Positions 47,594 through 56,348 of a stretch of DNA of 64,000 nucleotides are shown here, in pieces (position 1 is the stretch's first letter; every line of letters starts with the position of its first letter). Location of the stretch: NCBI GenBank assembly GCA_902537575.1, contig CACBBX010000001.1, forward strand, positions 1-64,000, given 5' to 3'. Below the pieces are notes generated by a model. The model was given only the letters and a program-made list of their open reading frames with translations. It was not told the origin of the DNA and did no database searches. A program made the translations under genes and the position numbers. Source of the DNA: an uncultured Pelagibacteraceae bacterium. Its GTDB lineage: Bacteria > Pseudomonadota > Alphaproteobacteria > Pelagibacterales > Pelagibacteraceae.

Positions 47594-48487
47594 ATGGATT
47601 TCATGGTCTTCCAATATCCAATGATTTCTGTTCAAGCATGTTTGGATGGAATTTTACTTGGTATTTTATTTGCATTGATTGCATATGGCATGGCACTTCA
47701 ATGGGGAGTAATGAATATAATTAATATTGCTCAAGGAGATCTAGTTATTTTAGGAGGATATATTGCTTATTTTATGTATCTTTACGGCATTCACCCAGCA
47801 TGGGGAGTTATTGTATCACCAATAATAATGTTTTTTGTAGGTATAGCAATTTACAAACTTGTAATTAATAAAGTCGTCGATAGAGATTTGTTCATATCTA
47901 TCTTAGCTACATTTGGAATAAGTATTCTGTTCATGCAGTTAATGAACTTTGCATTTGGAGCCGATGTTGTTCTTGCAAACTCAGATTATGGAACAACAAT
48001 GCTATTTAATAATAACGTTGTGTTACCAAATTCAAAAATATTTTCAGCTTTTATAAGCATTTTATTCGCTATTTGTTTAGTAATTTACATGAAAAAATCA
48101 AAGCTTGGTCGTGCAATTAGAGCTACAGCCCAAAATGCAAGAGCAGCAAAGATTTTAGGCGTCGACACAGAAAAAGTTTATGCAGCAACTTTTGGAATTA
48201 ATGCAGCTCTTTGTGGAGTTGCTGGAGCACTAATTTCAATTACTTTTACAATTCACCCTTATATGGGATTACCCTATACAATTCGATCATTTATGATCGT
48301 TATTGTTGCAGGATTAGGAAACTTACCTGGTGTTGCAATGTCAGGAATGGGCCTAGGCGTATTTGAAGAATTTGCAGATTATATACTTGGAACTGAATTT
48401 AGAATTGGATCAGTATTTTTGTTATTAGTTTTAATTCTAGTTTACAGAAGATTTAAACTTTCAAGAAAAAGAGAGTATTTAAAATGA
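47594..48487 (+). CDS. livH: Liv-type ABC transporter permease LivH (system 1)
   Basis: A 297-residue inner-membrane permease with about eight spans. GILLGILFALIAYGMALQWGVMNIINIAQGDLVILGG is the LivH signature. The EAA-like loop region RAIRATAQNARAAKILGVDTEKVY contacts the ATPase. It pairs with LivM encoded next, overlapping by 4 bp. The name is by family position; substrate not demonstrated. Confidence 0.92.
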   Translation: MDFMVFQYPMISVQACLDGILLGILFALIAYGMALQWGVMNIINIAQGDLVILGGYIAYFMYLYGIHPAWGVIVSPIIMFFVGIAIYKLVINKVVDRDLFISILATFGISILFMQLMNFAFGADVVLANSDYGTTMLFNNNVVLPNSKIFSAFISILFAICLVIYMKKSKLGRAIRATAQNARAAKILGVDTEKVYAATFGINAALCGVAGALISITFTIHPYMGLPYTIRSFMIVIVAGLGNLPGVAMSGMGLGVFEEFADYILGTEFRIGSVFLLLVLILVYRRFKLSRKREYLK

Positions 48488-49542
48488 GCATCAGCAAAAA
48501 CAATTTAATTTTATATATTGGAATATTAGTATTTGGTATAGCTGCTCCATTCTTGTTTCCAGCTTTTAAAGTACAGTTATCTATTCTTTGTGTATTAATA
48601 GTTTTAGCAACCACATGGAATATTCAAGGTGGTGAAATGGGATATAATTCATTTGGAAATATACTATTCTATGGCCTTGGAATGTATCTTTGTGCTTCCG
48701 TGCAAGTTGGAATGTTTTTTCCGTTAGCTGAGTGGACAGAAAGTGGTGGTGAGAAAACATTTGTACACACTCCAGCACAATTTTTTCAGGGAATGGCTGT
48801 TGGATTAATCGTTGCTGCAGTTGTGCCTACCATTGTAGCGGGCTTAATTGGGTACTCTATTTTAGGACTTAGAGGACATTATTTTGCAATTTGTACATTA
48901 GGTTTGGGCGTTGCTGCTGGTGAAATTTCTGGAGGAATTGAAATTATTGGAGCTGGACAAGGTTTCACTACTCCACCGTTTCCCGATGTTGGATCTTTAG
49001 ATTCAAGAGGTGAATTTTTCTATTTCTTAAGTTTTTTTGTTTTAGTACTGACTTTCATAGCTGTGAGAGGAATTTACTCAACTAGATTTAAATTAATTTT
49101 AAATGCAATTAGAGACAATGAAGATAAAGCTGAGGCAATGGGAATTGAAACTATGAAGTACAAAATAGTTGGCTGGATGATATCAGCTTTCTTTTGTGGT
49201 CTTGCAGGAGGAATTATGGGAGGTTTAGTTGGATATATTGACTCAACTGATGTTGCATTTGACGGAAGAGAGATGGGAGTTTTCATGGTTTTGATGGCAA
49301 TCTTAGGGGGTAAAGGAACTCTTTGGGGACCAATAATAGGCGCAACAGTGTTTCATATTTTTAAAGAAGGTTTTTGGACATTCTTTTTAGGTTGGCAATA
49401 TGTTGCTCTTGGAGTTTTAATTGTTGTAATAGTTATCTATTTTCCAGAGGGGATAATGGGTTGGTTAAGAGAAAAATACCCTGAGCGATTTGGTGAAGTT
49501 GTAGATGAAAAAGATCGTAAGGCACAGGTGGAACTTAAATGA
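48484..49542 (+). CDS. livM: Liv-type ABC transporter permease LivM (system 1)
   Basis: A 352-residue permease with about nine membrane spans. TWNIQGGEMGYNSFGNILFYGLGMYL near residue 50 and the ATPase-contact loop LNAIRDNEDKAEAMGIETMKYK are LivM features, followed by LAGGIMGGLVGYID. It forms the heterodimeric channel with LivH and overlaps both neighbours by 4 bp. Confidence 0.92.
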   Translation: MSISKNNLILYIGILVFGIAAPFLFPAFKVQLSILCVLIVLATTWNIQGGEMGYNSFGNILFYGLGMYLCASVQVGMFFPLAEWTESGGEKTFVHTPAQFFQGMAVGLIVAAVVPTIVAGLIGYSILGLRGHYFAICTLGLGVAAGEISGGIEIIGAGQGFTTPPFPDVGSLDSRGEFFYFLSFFVLVLTFIAVRGIYSTRFKLILNAIRDNEDKAEAMGIETMKYKIVGWMISAFFCGLAGGIMGGLVGYIDSTDVAFDGREMGVFMVLMAILGGKGTLWGPIIGATVFHIFKEGFWTFFLGWQYVALGVLIVVIVIYFPEGIMGWLREKYPERFGEVVDEKDRKAQVELK

Positions 49543-50279
49543 GTATTTTAGAAGTAAGCAACGTAAGTAAATCATTTGGCGGTGTAAAAGCTAATGTTGA
49601 TATTTCAATGAATGTTGAAAAAGGTAGAATAGTTGGATTAATTGGTCCAAATGGATCTGGTAAAACAACATTGTTTAATTCAATAGTTGGAACATACCCA
49701 ATTGATAATGGTTCAATTAAGTTTAATGATAAAGAGGTTTCCGAATTACCAGTGCCAGTTATTGCAAAACTTGGATTGTTAAGAACTTTTCAACAAACTC
49801 GAATTTATGGAAAGCTTAATTGTGTAGAAAATATGCTGATCAGTCACAAAGGTAGTGATGAGAGTTTAATGAAGATCTTTTCAACTATTCCAAAAGAACT
49901 CACAGAAAAAGCAGAAAATTTATTAAATTTTGTGGGTTTATATCAAAAAAGAAATTTGAGAGCAGGTGATTTATCTTTTGGACAGCAAAAATTGTTGGAA
50001 TTAGCTATGGCACTAATGAATGAGCCAGAAATGCTTTTATTAGATGAACCAACAGCTGGAATTAATCCAACATTGATTAATGGAATTATAGACAGGTTAA
50101 TTAAAGTAAACCAAGATTTTGGAATTACTCTTTTGGTTATCGAACACAATATGAGAGTGATTATGCAGCTGGCTGAAAATATTTTCTGTTTAGCGCATGG
50201 CAAAATGTTAGCCAATGGGTCACCTGATGAAATTAAAAATGATAAGCGCGTAATAGATGCGTATTTAGGAGCTCAATAA
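49539..50279 (+). CDS. livG: Liv-type ABC transporter ATPase LivG (system 1)
   Basis: A 246-residue ATPase with Walker A GPNGSGKTTLFN, the signature LSFGQQKLLELAMAL, Walker B MLLLDEPTAGINP and switch VIEHNM. FQQTRIYGKLNCVENML marks the LivG group. It drives system 1 with LivF, whose gene overlaps by one base. Confidence 0.94.
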   Translation: MSILEVSNVSKSFGGVKANVDISMNVEKGRIVGLIGPNGSGKTTLFNSIVGTYPIDNGSIKFNDKEVSELPVPVIAKLGLLRTFQQTRIYGKLNCVENMLISHKGSDESLMKIFSTIPKELTEKAENLLNFVGLYQKRNLRAGDLSFGQQKLLELAMALMNEPEMLLLDEPTAGINPTLINGIIDRLIKVNQDFGITLLVIEHNMRVIMQLAENIFCLAHGKMLANGSPDEIKNDKRVIDAYLGAQ

Positions 50280-51064
50280 TGTCTAATCAATATGAAGTAT
50301 TAGGAAAAGCTCCTGGCCCAGAAGATTTAAAAAAATTATCACCAAGTGAAATACATTTAACTATTAAAGGTTTAAATGCTGGTTATGGAAAAATGGAAAT
50401 TTTGCATAATTTTGATTTATTTGTGAACAAGGCACAGTCTTTATGTTTAATAGGTCCAAATGGTGCAGGAAAATCTACGATACTTCATTCTATTTATGGG
50501 TTTACTAATATTTTTTCAGGTCAAATAGAAATTGATGGCAAAGAAATTACAAATTTAACACCAGCAGAAAAGCTAAAATCTGTAGGTATAGCTTATATAC
50601 TTCAAGATAATTCAGTATTTCCTGACATGACAGTCGAAGAAAATTTATTAATGGGTGGATATATAAAAGAAAATACAGACGAGTCCTATCAAGAAGCTGA
50701 AAGAATTTTTGAGAAATACGAAAGATTAAGAAATAGAAGAAACCAGCCAGCAAAAGTTTTATCGGGAGGAGAGCGAAGATTGTTAGAAATTTCTAGAGCC
50801 CTTGTGATGAAACCATCAGTTTTATTAGTTGACGAGCCATCGATTGGATTAGAACCAAGATATATTGATATGGTTTTTGAAATTTTAAGAGATCTTCAGG
50901 AAAATGAAAAAAAAACAATCATTCTTGTTGAGCAAAATGCTAAAAAAGGATTAGAATTTGCAGATATAGGATACGTCTTAGTATCTGGCGAAACTGCTAT
51001 AGCTGGCAAAGGAGATGATTTACTTAAAAATCCGGATGTTGGTCGACTATTCCTTGGTGGCTGA
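50279..51064 (+). CDS. livF: Liv-type ABC transporter ATPase LivF (system 1)
   Basis: A 261-residue ATPase with Walker A GPNGAGKSTILHS, signature LSGGERRLLEISRAL and Walker B VLLVDEPSIGLEP. It has an unusual N-terminal extension of about 25 residues before the core (SNQYEVLGKAPGPEDLKKLS). It ends system 1. The stop codon overlaps the start of azlC (TGATG). Confidence 0.93.
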   Translation: MSNQYEVLGKAPGPEDLKKLSPSEIHLTIKGLNAGYGKMEILHNFDLFVNKAQSLCLIGPNGAGKSTILHSIYGFTNIFSGQIEIDGKEITNLTPAEKLKSVGIAYILQDNSVFPDMTVEENLLMGGYIKENTDESYQEAERIFEKYERLRNRRNQPAKVLSGGERRLLEISRALVMKPSVLLVDEPSIGLEPRYIDMVFEILRDLQENEKKTIILVEQNAKKGLEFADIGYVLVSGETAIAGKGDDLLKNPDVGRLFLGG

Positions 51065-51768
51065 TGATTAATAAGGAGTTTTTCTTTAAGGGATATAAAT
51101 CAATTCTCGCATCTGACAGTCCTGCAATAGCTTTGGGTTGTTGTTTCGTTGCTATAGGAGCTTTACTCAAAAATTTGGGATTTAACATTCAAGAAAGTAT
51201 TTTTTCTACAATGTTAACTTATGCTTTGCCAGGTTCATTAGTAATGGCGGAGTCATTATTAGTTGGAGCATCATTACTAAATATTTTTTTAGCAGTTTGG
51301 TTTGTTAATGCTAGACTTTACCCAATGGCAGTTTCTTTGTTTCCACTAATGATGCATAAAAATCAACCTAAATGGAAATACTACTTTTCATGCCATTTCA
51401 TTGCTGTATCCGCTTGGTTGATAATGAAAAGTAACTATAAAAAAGTTCCCAAGGAACAAAGAATTGATTTTTGGATTGGGATAGGTAGCGCAACGTGGAG
51501 TGTAGCAGTTTTAGGCACTTTTATAGGTTTTTATTTTTCAGAATATTTAAATAAAGATATGATGATGGGATTAGCTATTCTTAATCCAGTCTATTTCTTG
51601 TGTATGATGGTGGGGGCCTCAAAAACAATTCAAATTACATTGTCAGTTATACTTGGAACAATATTAGGACCTATCTTTTATTTTTTTTCGCCAGAATGGT
51701 CGATTTTATTAGGAGGTATAATTGGTGGAACAATTGCCTATATAATAGGAGAGCTAAATGTCAGTTAG
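51064..51768 (+). CDS. azlC: AzlC-family branched-chain amino-acid exporter subunit
   Basis: A 234-residue membrane protein with about five to six spans. SPAIALGCCFVAIGALLKNLGF and FVNARLYPMAVSLFPLM are AzlC-like (the family's NxRxxPMA pattern). AzlC with the small AzlD forms an exporter for branched-chain amino acids or their analogues. Being translationally linked to livF couples an importer and an exporter in one transcript. It overlaps azlD by 11 bp. Confidence 0.87.
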   Translation: MINKEFFFKGYKSILASDSPAIALGCCFVAIGALLKNLGFNIQESIFSTMLTYALPGSLVMAESLLVGASLLNIFLAVWFVNARLYPMAVSLFPLMMHKNQPKWKYYFSCHFIAVSAWLIMKSNYKKVPKEQRIDFWIGIGSATWSVAVLGTFIGFYFSEYLNKDMMMGLAILNPVYFLCMMVGASKTIQITLSVILGTILGPIFYFFSPEWSILLGGIIGGTIAYIIGELNVS

Positions 51769-52081
51769 TATTTTTTATGCAATCTTAGTTACTTCACTAG
51801 CAACTTTTATTTCAAGATTTCTTGGAGCTGTAAGCTCACAGGGCATTAAAGAAACTTCAAAATTATTTAAATGGTTTAATTGTTTAGCTTATGCAACTTT
51901 AGCAGCGCTAATAGCTAGAACAATTATTTTTCCTGCTGGTGTTCTTATTGACGTAAGTTATTTAAGCAGAATAATTGTTGTTGTATTGTCATTAGTTGTG
52001 TTCTTTGTATCTAAACAAAATTACGTATATCCCACAGTTTTTTCTGCCTTATGTATGGCAGCAATTAACAATTATTTTTAA
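51758..52081 (+). CDS. azlD: AzlD-family exporter subunit
   Basis: A 107-residue protein with three to four hydrophobic spans (VTSLATFISRFLGAV near residue 12, FNCLAYATLAALIARTIIF in the middle). The size, topology and 11-bp overlap with azlC identify the small AzlD partner. It ends 40 bp before the GlaH-like gene. Confidence 0.85.
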   Translation: MSVSIFYAILVTSLATFISRFLGAVSSQGIKETSKLFKWFNCLAYATLAALIARTIIFPAGVLIDVSYLSRIIVVVLSLVVFFVSKQNYVYPTVFSALCMAAINNYF

Positions 52082-52121
52082 TTCAAATTGATTTATTATT
52101 TAAGTTAATTTAAAATTTAAT

Positions 52122-53033
52122 ATGGAAAAAATTGAGGGAATAGAAGTTCACAATCACAATGACTCTAGCAGAATATTAAATATTCAATTAGATGATGAAA
52201 TTGTAAAAAAATTAATTTTTCCTTTTAACAAATTTGATCTTACCGCACTAGAACTTAAACCATTTACTAGATTTACAATTGCGAAAAGTCTTGACGATTT
52301 AACCAATAATAAACTAAGCAAGTTAATAAATTCGATACTCCGAGATAGGTCAACTGGTTGCTTTATTATTGGCCCTAAAAATATTTCATCAAAAATTAAT
52401 GATAAATTTTTAGTAAAATTGTCAACTGCTGTTGCTCACTTAATTGGAATTCCAAATCATGACTCAATGGCAGGAAAATACTATGCTAGATTTCATGTAA
52501 AGCATGAAGATGCTAGTGACTCTTATTTGAGAAAAGCTTATAGAAATATGGATTTGCACACAGATGGAACATATGTAAGGGAAGTTACAGATTGGTTAGT
52601 TATGACTAAACTAGAAGAGCAAAATGTACAAGGTGGTGAAACTGCAATGTTGCATTTAGATGATTGGGAGCATTGTGATGATTTATCTAATGATCCTGTT
52701 GGACAACAAGATTTCATTTGGGGATCTCCTAAAAGTAAAAATATTGATTATAAAGTGGAGCATCCTGTTTTTTCATTTGATAAAGAAGGAAGACCTAAAA
52801 TTTCATACATTGATCAGTTCCCAGAACCTAAAAATATGGAACAGGGAAATTTTTTACAAAAATTATCTGATGCTTTAGAGGAAAGTAAAAATAAAATAAT
52901 TACTAAATTACCAGTAGGTCATTCCGTTATAGCTAATAATTATTTCTGGCTTCATGGAAGAAAACCATTTAAAGAAAATAAAGAATTAAGTAGGGAATTG
53001 CTGAGAATTAGAGGCTCTTTTTTTGTTAATTAA
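52122..53033 (+). CDS. Glutarate 2-hydroxylase-like (GlaH/CsiD) Fe(II)/2-oxoglutarate dioxygenase
   Basis: A 303-residue non-haem iron dioxygenase. MDLHTDGTYVREVTDWLVM supplies the HxD iron ligands, and GHSVIANNYFWLHGRKPF the distal histidine, with the 2-oxoglutarate-binding arginine in ELLRIRGSFF. EEQNVQGGETAMLHLDDWE is close to E. coli CsiD/GlaH, which turns glutarate into L-2-hydroxyglutarate in lysine breakdown. It is a little shorter than the E. coli enzyme. It sits between two Liv-type transporters, beside AzlCD and a ProC-like reductase; the expected partner LhgO is not in the window. Confidence 0.85.
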   Translation: MEKIEGIEVHNHNDSSRILNIQLDDEIVKKLIFPFNKFDLTALELKPFTRFTIAKSLDDLTNNKLSKLINSILRDRSTGCFIIGPKNISSKINDKFLVKLSTAVAHLIGIPNHDSMAGKYYARFHVKHEDASDSYLRKAYRNMDLHTDGTYVREVTDWLVMTKLEEQNVQGGETAMLHLDDWEHCDDLSNDPVGQQDFIWGSPKSKNIDYKVEHPVFSFDKEGRPKISYIDQFPEPKNMEQGNFLQKLSDALEESKNKIITKLPVGHSVIANNYFWLHGRKPFKENKELSRELLRIRGSFFVN

Positions 53034-53067
53034 TTCAATATAATCAATATAAAGTAATCAAAACTTT

Positions 53068-53835
53068 ATGAATTTAGGATTTATTGGCACTGGCAAAATA
53101 GCATCTTCAGTAATTACTGGAATTTGTACTTCTAAAATTTCCTATAAGAAAATAATAATTTCTCCAAGAAATACAAAAATAGCTAAGGCTTTAAAGGCAA
53201 AATTTAAGAAAATTACCATTGCTAAAACCAATCAGCAAATTGTCGATCAATCAGATTGGGTTTTCTTATCAGTAACTCCAAGCGTTGGAGAAAAAATTAT
53301 TAAAAACTTAAAATTCAAGTCCAAACAGACAGTAATAAGTTTTATTTCTACCATCACATTATCACAATTAAAAAAAGCTATAAAAGTGAAAGCTAAAATA
53401 GTAAGAGCAATACCTCTACCGCCAATCTCGTTAAAGAAAGGACCAGTGCCTATTTGCCCTCCAAATATTAAAGTTAAAAAGTTTTTTAATCATTTAGGAA
53501 CCACTGTTGAAATTAAAAAAGAAAAATCTTCAATTAACTTTTGGACAACTTCAGGCATGATGGCTCCATTTTACGAATTATTAAGAGTGATGACTGATTG
53601 GTTAGTTAGAAAAGGTGTAAAGAGACATAATGCTCAAAAATATATTACTTCTTTATTTTTAGCCTTATCTGAAGATGCAGTTAATAATTCAAAAGAAAAT
53701 TTAAAGTTTTTGGTTAAAGAGTCTCAAACTCCAAAAGGTTTAAACGAGCAAGGTGTTAAAGAGTTATCAAAAGCTGGATTTTATAAATCACTTGAAAAAA
53801 CTTTAAATAGCATTCATCGAAGACTAAATAAATAG
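53068..53835 (+). CDS. Pyrroline-5-carboxylate reductase-like (ProC family) protein
   Basis: A 255-residue NAD(P)-dependent reductase. NLGFIGTGKIASSVITGI is the dinucleotide-binding start, VFLSVTPSVGEKII and IVRAIPLPPIS are ProC-like (compare VRAMPNTP). The C-terminal substrate block is divergent: ESQTPKGLNEQGVKEL replaces the usual SPGGTT-type sequence. It may reduce a cyclic imine other than pyrroline-5-carboxylate, or a different substrate altogether. It lies directly upstream of the second Liv transporter. Specific activity is uncertain. Confidence 0.75.
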   Translation: MNLGFIGTGKIASSVITGICTSKISYKKIIISPRNTKIAKALKAKFKKITIAKTNQQIVDQSDWVFLSVTPSVGEKIIKNLKFKSKQTVISFISTITLSQLKKAIKVKAKIVRAIPLPPISLKKGPVPICPPNIKVKKFFNHLGTTVEIKKEKSSINFWTTSGMMAPFYELLRVMTDWLVRKGVKRHNAQKYITSLFLALSEDAVNNSKENLKFLVKESQTPKGLNEQGVKELSKAGFYKSLEKTLNSIHRRLNK

Positions 53836-53840
53836 ACTGA

Positions 53841-54629
53841 ATGTCAGAAAATATTCTAGAAATTAAAAATTTATCAAAATACTTTGGTGGATTAGCGGCT
53901 GTTTCTGATTGCTCATTAAAAGTTTCAAGAGGTACTATAACAGGAATTATCGGACCCAATGGATCTGGTAAAACAACATTATTTAATTTGATTGCTGGAA
54001 ATTTAAAGTCTTCTGGTGGAGAAGTAATTTTTGATAGCGAAAATATAACAAATGTACCTTCATTTGAATTATTTTCGAAAGGATTATTAAGAACTTTTCA
54101 AATAGCACATGAATTTTCAAACTTATCTGTTTTAGAAAATTTAATGATGGTACCTGGAAATCAATCAGGTGAAAAGTTAACGACAGCATTATTTAAACCA
54201 GGTTTGGTAGCTAAAGAAGAAAATATAATTAAGGAAAAAGCAAAAGAAGTAGTTGAATTTTTAAATCTTAAACATTTATCCAATGAACTTGCTGGAAATC
54301 TTTCCGGGGGACAGAAAAAATTACTTGAACTTGGAAGAACTATGATGGTTGATGCAAAATTAGTTTTATTGGATGAAGTTGGAGCTGGTGTTAACAGAAC
54401 TTTGCTTAAAGATTTAGGTACAGCTATTGAAAAGTTGAATAAAGAAAAAGGTTATACATTTTGTATGATAGAGCATGATATGGACTTTATTGGAAGATTA
54501 TGTGATCCAGTAATAGTAATGGCCGAGGGATCTGTTTTATTTGAAGGCTCAGTTGAGGAAGCAAAAAAAGATGAAAAAGTTATTGAGAGTTATCTTGGTA
54601 GAGGATCAAAATTAAGGGAAAATAATTAA
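53841..54629 (+). CDS. livG: Liv-type ABC transporter ATPase LivG (system 2)
   Basis: A 262-residue ATPase with Walker A GPNGSGKTTLFN, LSGGQKKLLELGRTM and LVLLDEVGAGVNRTL. The Walker B aspartate-glutamate pair is followed by VGAGVN rather than PTAGVN, a variant of the D-loop region. It begins system 2 and overlaps the LivF-type gene by one base. This system lacks an adjacent same-strand binding protein; its binding protein is probably the convergent gene at 57842-59032. Confidence 0.93.
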   Translation: MSENILEIKNLSKYFGGLAAVSDCSLKVSRGTITGIIGPNGSGKTTLFNLIAGNLKSSGGEVIFDSENITNVPSFELFSKGLLRTFQIAHEFSNLSVLENLMMVPGNQSGEKLTTALFKPGLVAKEENIIKEKAKEVVEFLNLKHLSNELAGNLSGGQKKLLELGRTMMVDAKLVLLDEVGAGVNRTLLKDLGTAIEKLNKEKGYTFCMIEHDMDFIGRLCDPVIVMAEGSVLFEGSVEEAKKDEKVIESYLGRGSKLRENN

Positions 54630-55336
54630 TGGCTTACTTTGAAGGAATAAAAATGACTGGAGGTTATGGAAATGGTCCAGATATTATTAATTCATGTTCA
54701 GTAGACGTAAATAAAGGTGAAATAGTTTCTATTCTAGGTCCTAATGGAGCTGGAAAGTCCACAGCCATGAAAGCCATGCTTGGTTTACTAAATCTAAAAT
54801 CTGGTGCAGTAAAAATAGGTGGTAAAGATATATCAAAACTTTCTCCACAAGATAGAGTTAAAGAAGGAATTTCTTTCGTACCACAAACAAAAAATGTTTT
54901 CTCAGGAATGACTGTTGAAGAAAATTTAGAAATGGGAGCTTTTCTTTTAAGTAATGAAATAAAAAGTGTAATTGATGAAATTTATGAATTGTTTCCTGTT
55001 TTAAGAGAAAAAAGAGATCAAATGGTTGGAGAATTATCTGGCGGACAAAGACAACAAGTTGCATTAGGAAGAGCTTTAATGATCAAACCAACAGTTTTGA
55101 TGTTAGATGAACCAACTGCAGGTGTTTCACCTATAGTTATGGATGAACTTTTTGATCATATTGTAAAAGTTAAAAAAACTAATGTTGCAATCTTAATGGT
55201 TGAGCAAAATGCCAAACAAGCTTTAAGTATATCTGATAGAGGATATGTTTTAGTAACAGGAGAAAATCGCTATTCAGGAACTGGAAAAGAATTATTAAAC
55301 GATTCAAGAGTCAGAAGCTCTTTTCTAGGAGGTTGA
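54629..55336 (+). CDS. livF: Liv-type ABC transporter ATPase LivF (system 2)
   Basis: A 235-residue ATPase of normal LivF size with Walker A GPNGAGKSTAMKA, signature LSGGQRQQVALGRAL and Walker B VLMLDEPTAGVSP. It pairs with the preceding LivG-type subunit. One base separates it from the permease gene. Confidence 0.93.
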   Translation: MAYFEGIKMTGGYGNGPDIINSCSVDVNKGEIVSILGPNGAGKSTAMKAMLGLLNLKSGAVKIGGKDISKLSPQDRVKEGISFVPQTKNVFSGMTVEENLEMGAFLLSNEIKSVIDEIYELFPVLREKRDQMVGELSGGQRQQVALGRALMIKPTVLMLDEPTAGVSPIVMDELFDHIVKVKKTNVAILMVEQNAKQALSISDRGYVLVTGENRYSGTGKELLNDSRVRSSFLGG

Positions 55337-55337
55337 T

Positions 55338-56348
55338 ATGGACTTTCTTAATGCATTAATTCTTTTACTAAATTATATTTTTATTCCAGCCTTAACATAT
55401 GGTTCACAATTAGCTTTAGGGGCAATATTTGTAACACTAATTTATGGAATTTTGAGATTTGCCAATTTTGCAACTGGAGACATGATGTCTTTTGGAACAA
55501 TGGTTACAATTTTATTTACTTGGTATTTTCAATCACTTGGGATTTCTTTAGGAGTTTTGCCTACAGCTTTATTAGCAATTCCATTCGGAATTTTTTTTAT
55601 GATCTTTTACATGCTAAGTATAGATAAGTTTGTTTTCAAATATTATAGAACAAACAAAAGTCCTCCGGTTCAATTAGCTATGGTTAGTATTGGAGTAATG
55701 TTTGTTACCCAAGCAGTAGTTAGAATTATTATTGGGCCTTCAGATCAAAGATTTTTTGATGGAGAAAAATTTATAATTAAAGCTAGAGAATTCAAAGAGA
55801 TTACTGGACTTAACGAAGGTCTAGCATTGAAATCAACCCAGGTAATTACTGTATTAGTTACAATAGTATTAGTCTCTTTACTATTTTGGTTTTTAAATAA
55901 AACTAAAACAGGTAAAAGTATGAAAGCTTATTCAGATAATGAAGACTTAGCCTTACTATCAGGAATAGACCCTAAAAAAATTGTAATGATCACTTGGATA
56001 ATCGCTGGAATATTAGCAACTATTGGAGGGGCATTATACGGTTTAGATAAAAGCTTCAAGCCGTTCACTTATTTTAATAACATGCTTCCTATATTCGCAG
56101 CTGCTATTGTAGGTGGAATTGGAAATCCATTTGGTGCATTTTTAGGAGGATATGTAATTGCTTTTTCTGAGATATTTTTAACCTACGCATATAAAAAGTT
56201 TTTTATGTACATGCTGCCTGAAAGCATGGAACCTGAAAGTTTGATACAGCTTTTATCAACAGATTATAAATTTGCGGTTTCTTTTTCGATACTTGTAATA
56301 GTATTGCTTTATAGACCATCAGGCATATTCAAAGGAAAAGTATTGTGA
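55338..56348 (+). CDS. livH: Liv-type ABC transporter permease LivH (system 2)
   Basis: A 336-residue permease, longer than the system 1 LivH. LALGAIFVTLIYGILRFANFATGDMMSFG is the LivH signature and MKAYSDNEDLALLSGIDPKKI the ATPase-contact loop. An extra loop of about 35 residues (around 115-165) accounts for the length. It overlaps the LivM gene by 4 bp. Confidence 0.92.
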   Translation: MDFLNALILLLNYIFIPALTYGSQLALGAIFVTLIYGILRFANFATGDMMSFGTMVTILFTWYFQSLGISLGVLPTALLAIPFGIFFMIFYMLSIDKFVFKYYRTNKSPPVQLAMVSIGVMFVTQAVVRIIIGPSDQRFFDGEKFIIKAREFKEITGLNEGLALKSTQVITVLVTIVLVSLLFWFLNKTKTGKSMKAYSDNEDLALLSGIDPKKIVMITWIIAGILATIGGALYGLDKSFKPFTYFNNMLPIFAAAIVGGIGNPFGAFLGGYVIAFSEIFLTYAYKKFFMYMLPESMEPESLIQLLSTDYKFAVSFSILVIVLLYRPSGIFKGKVL

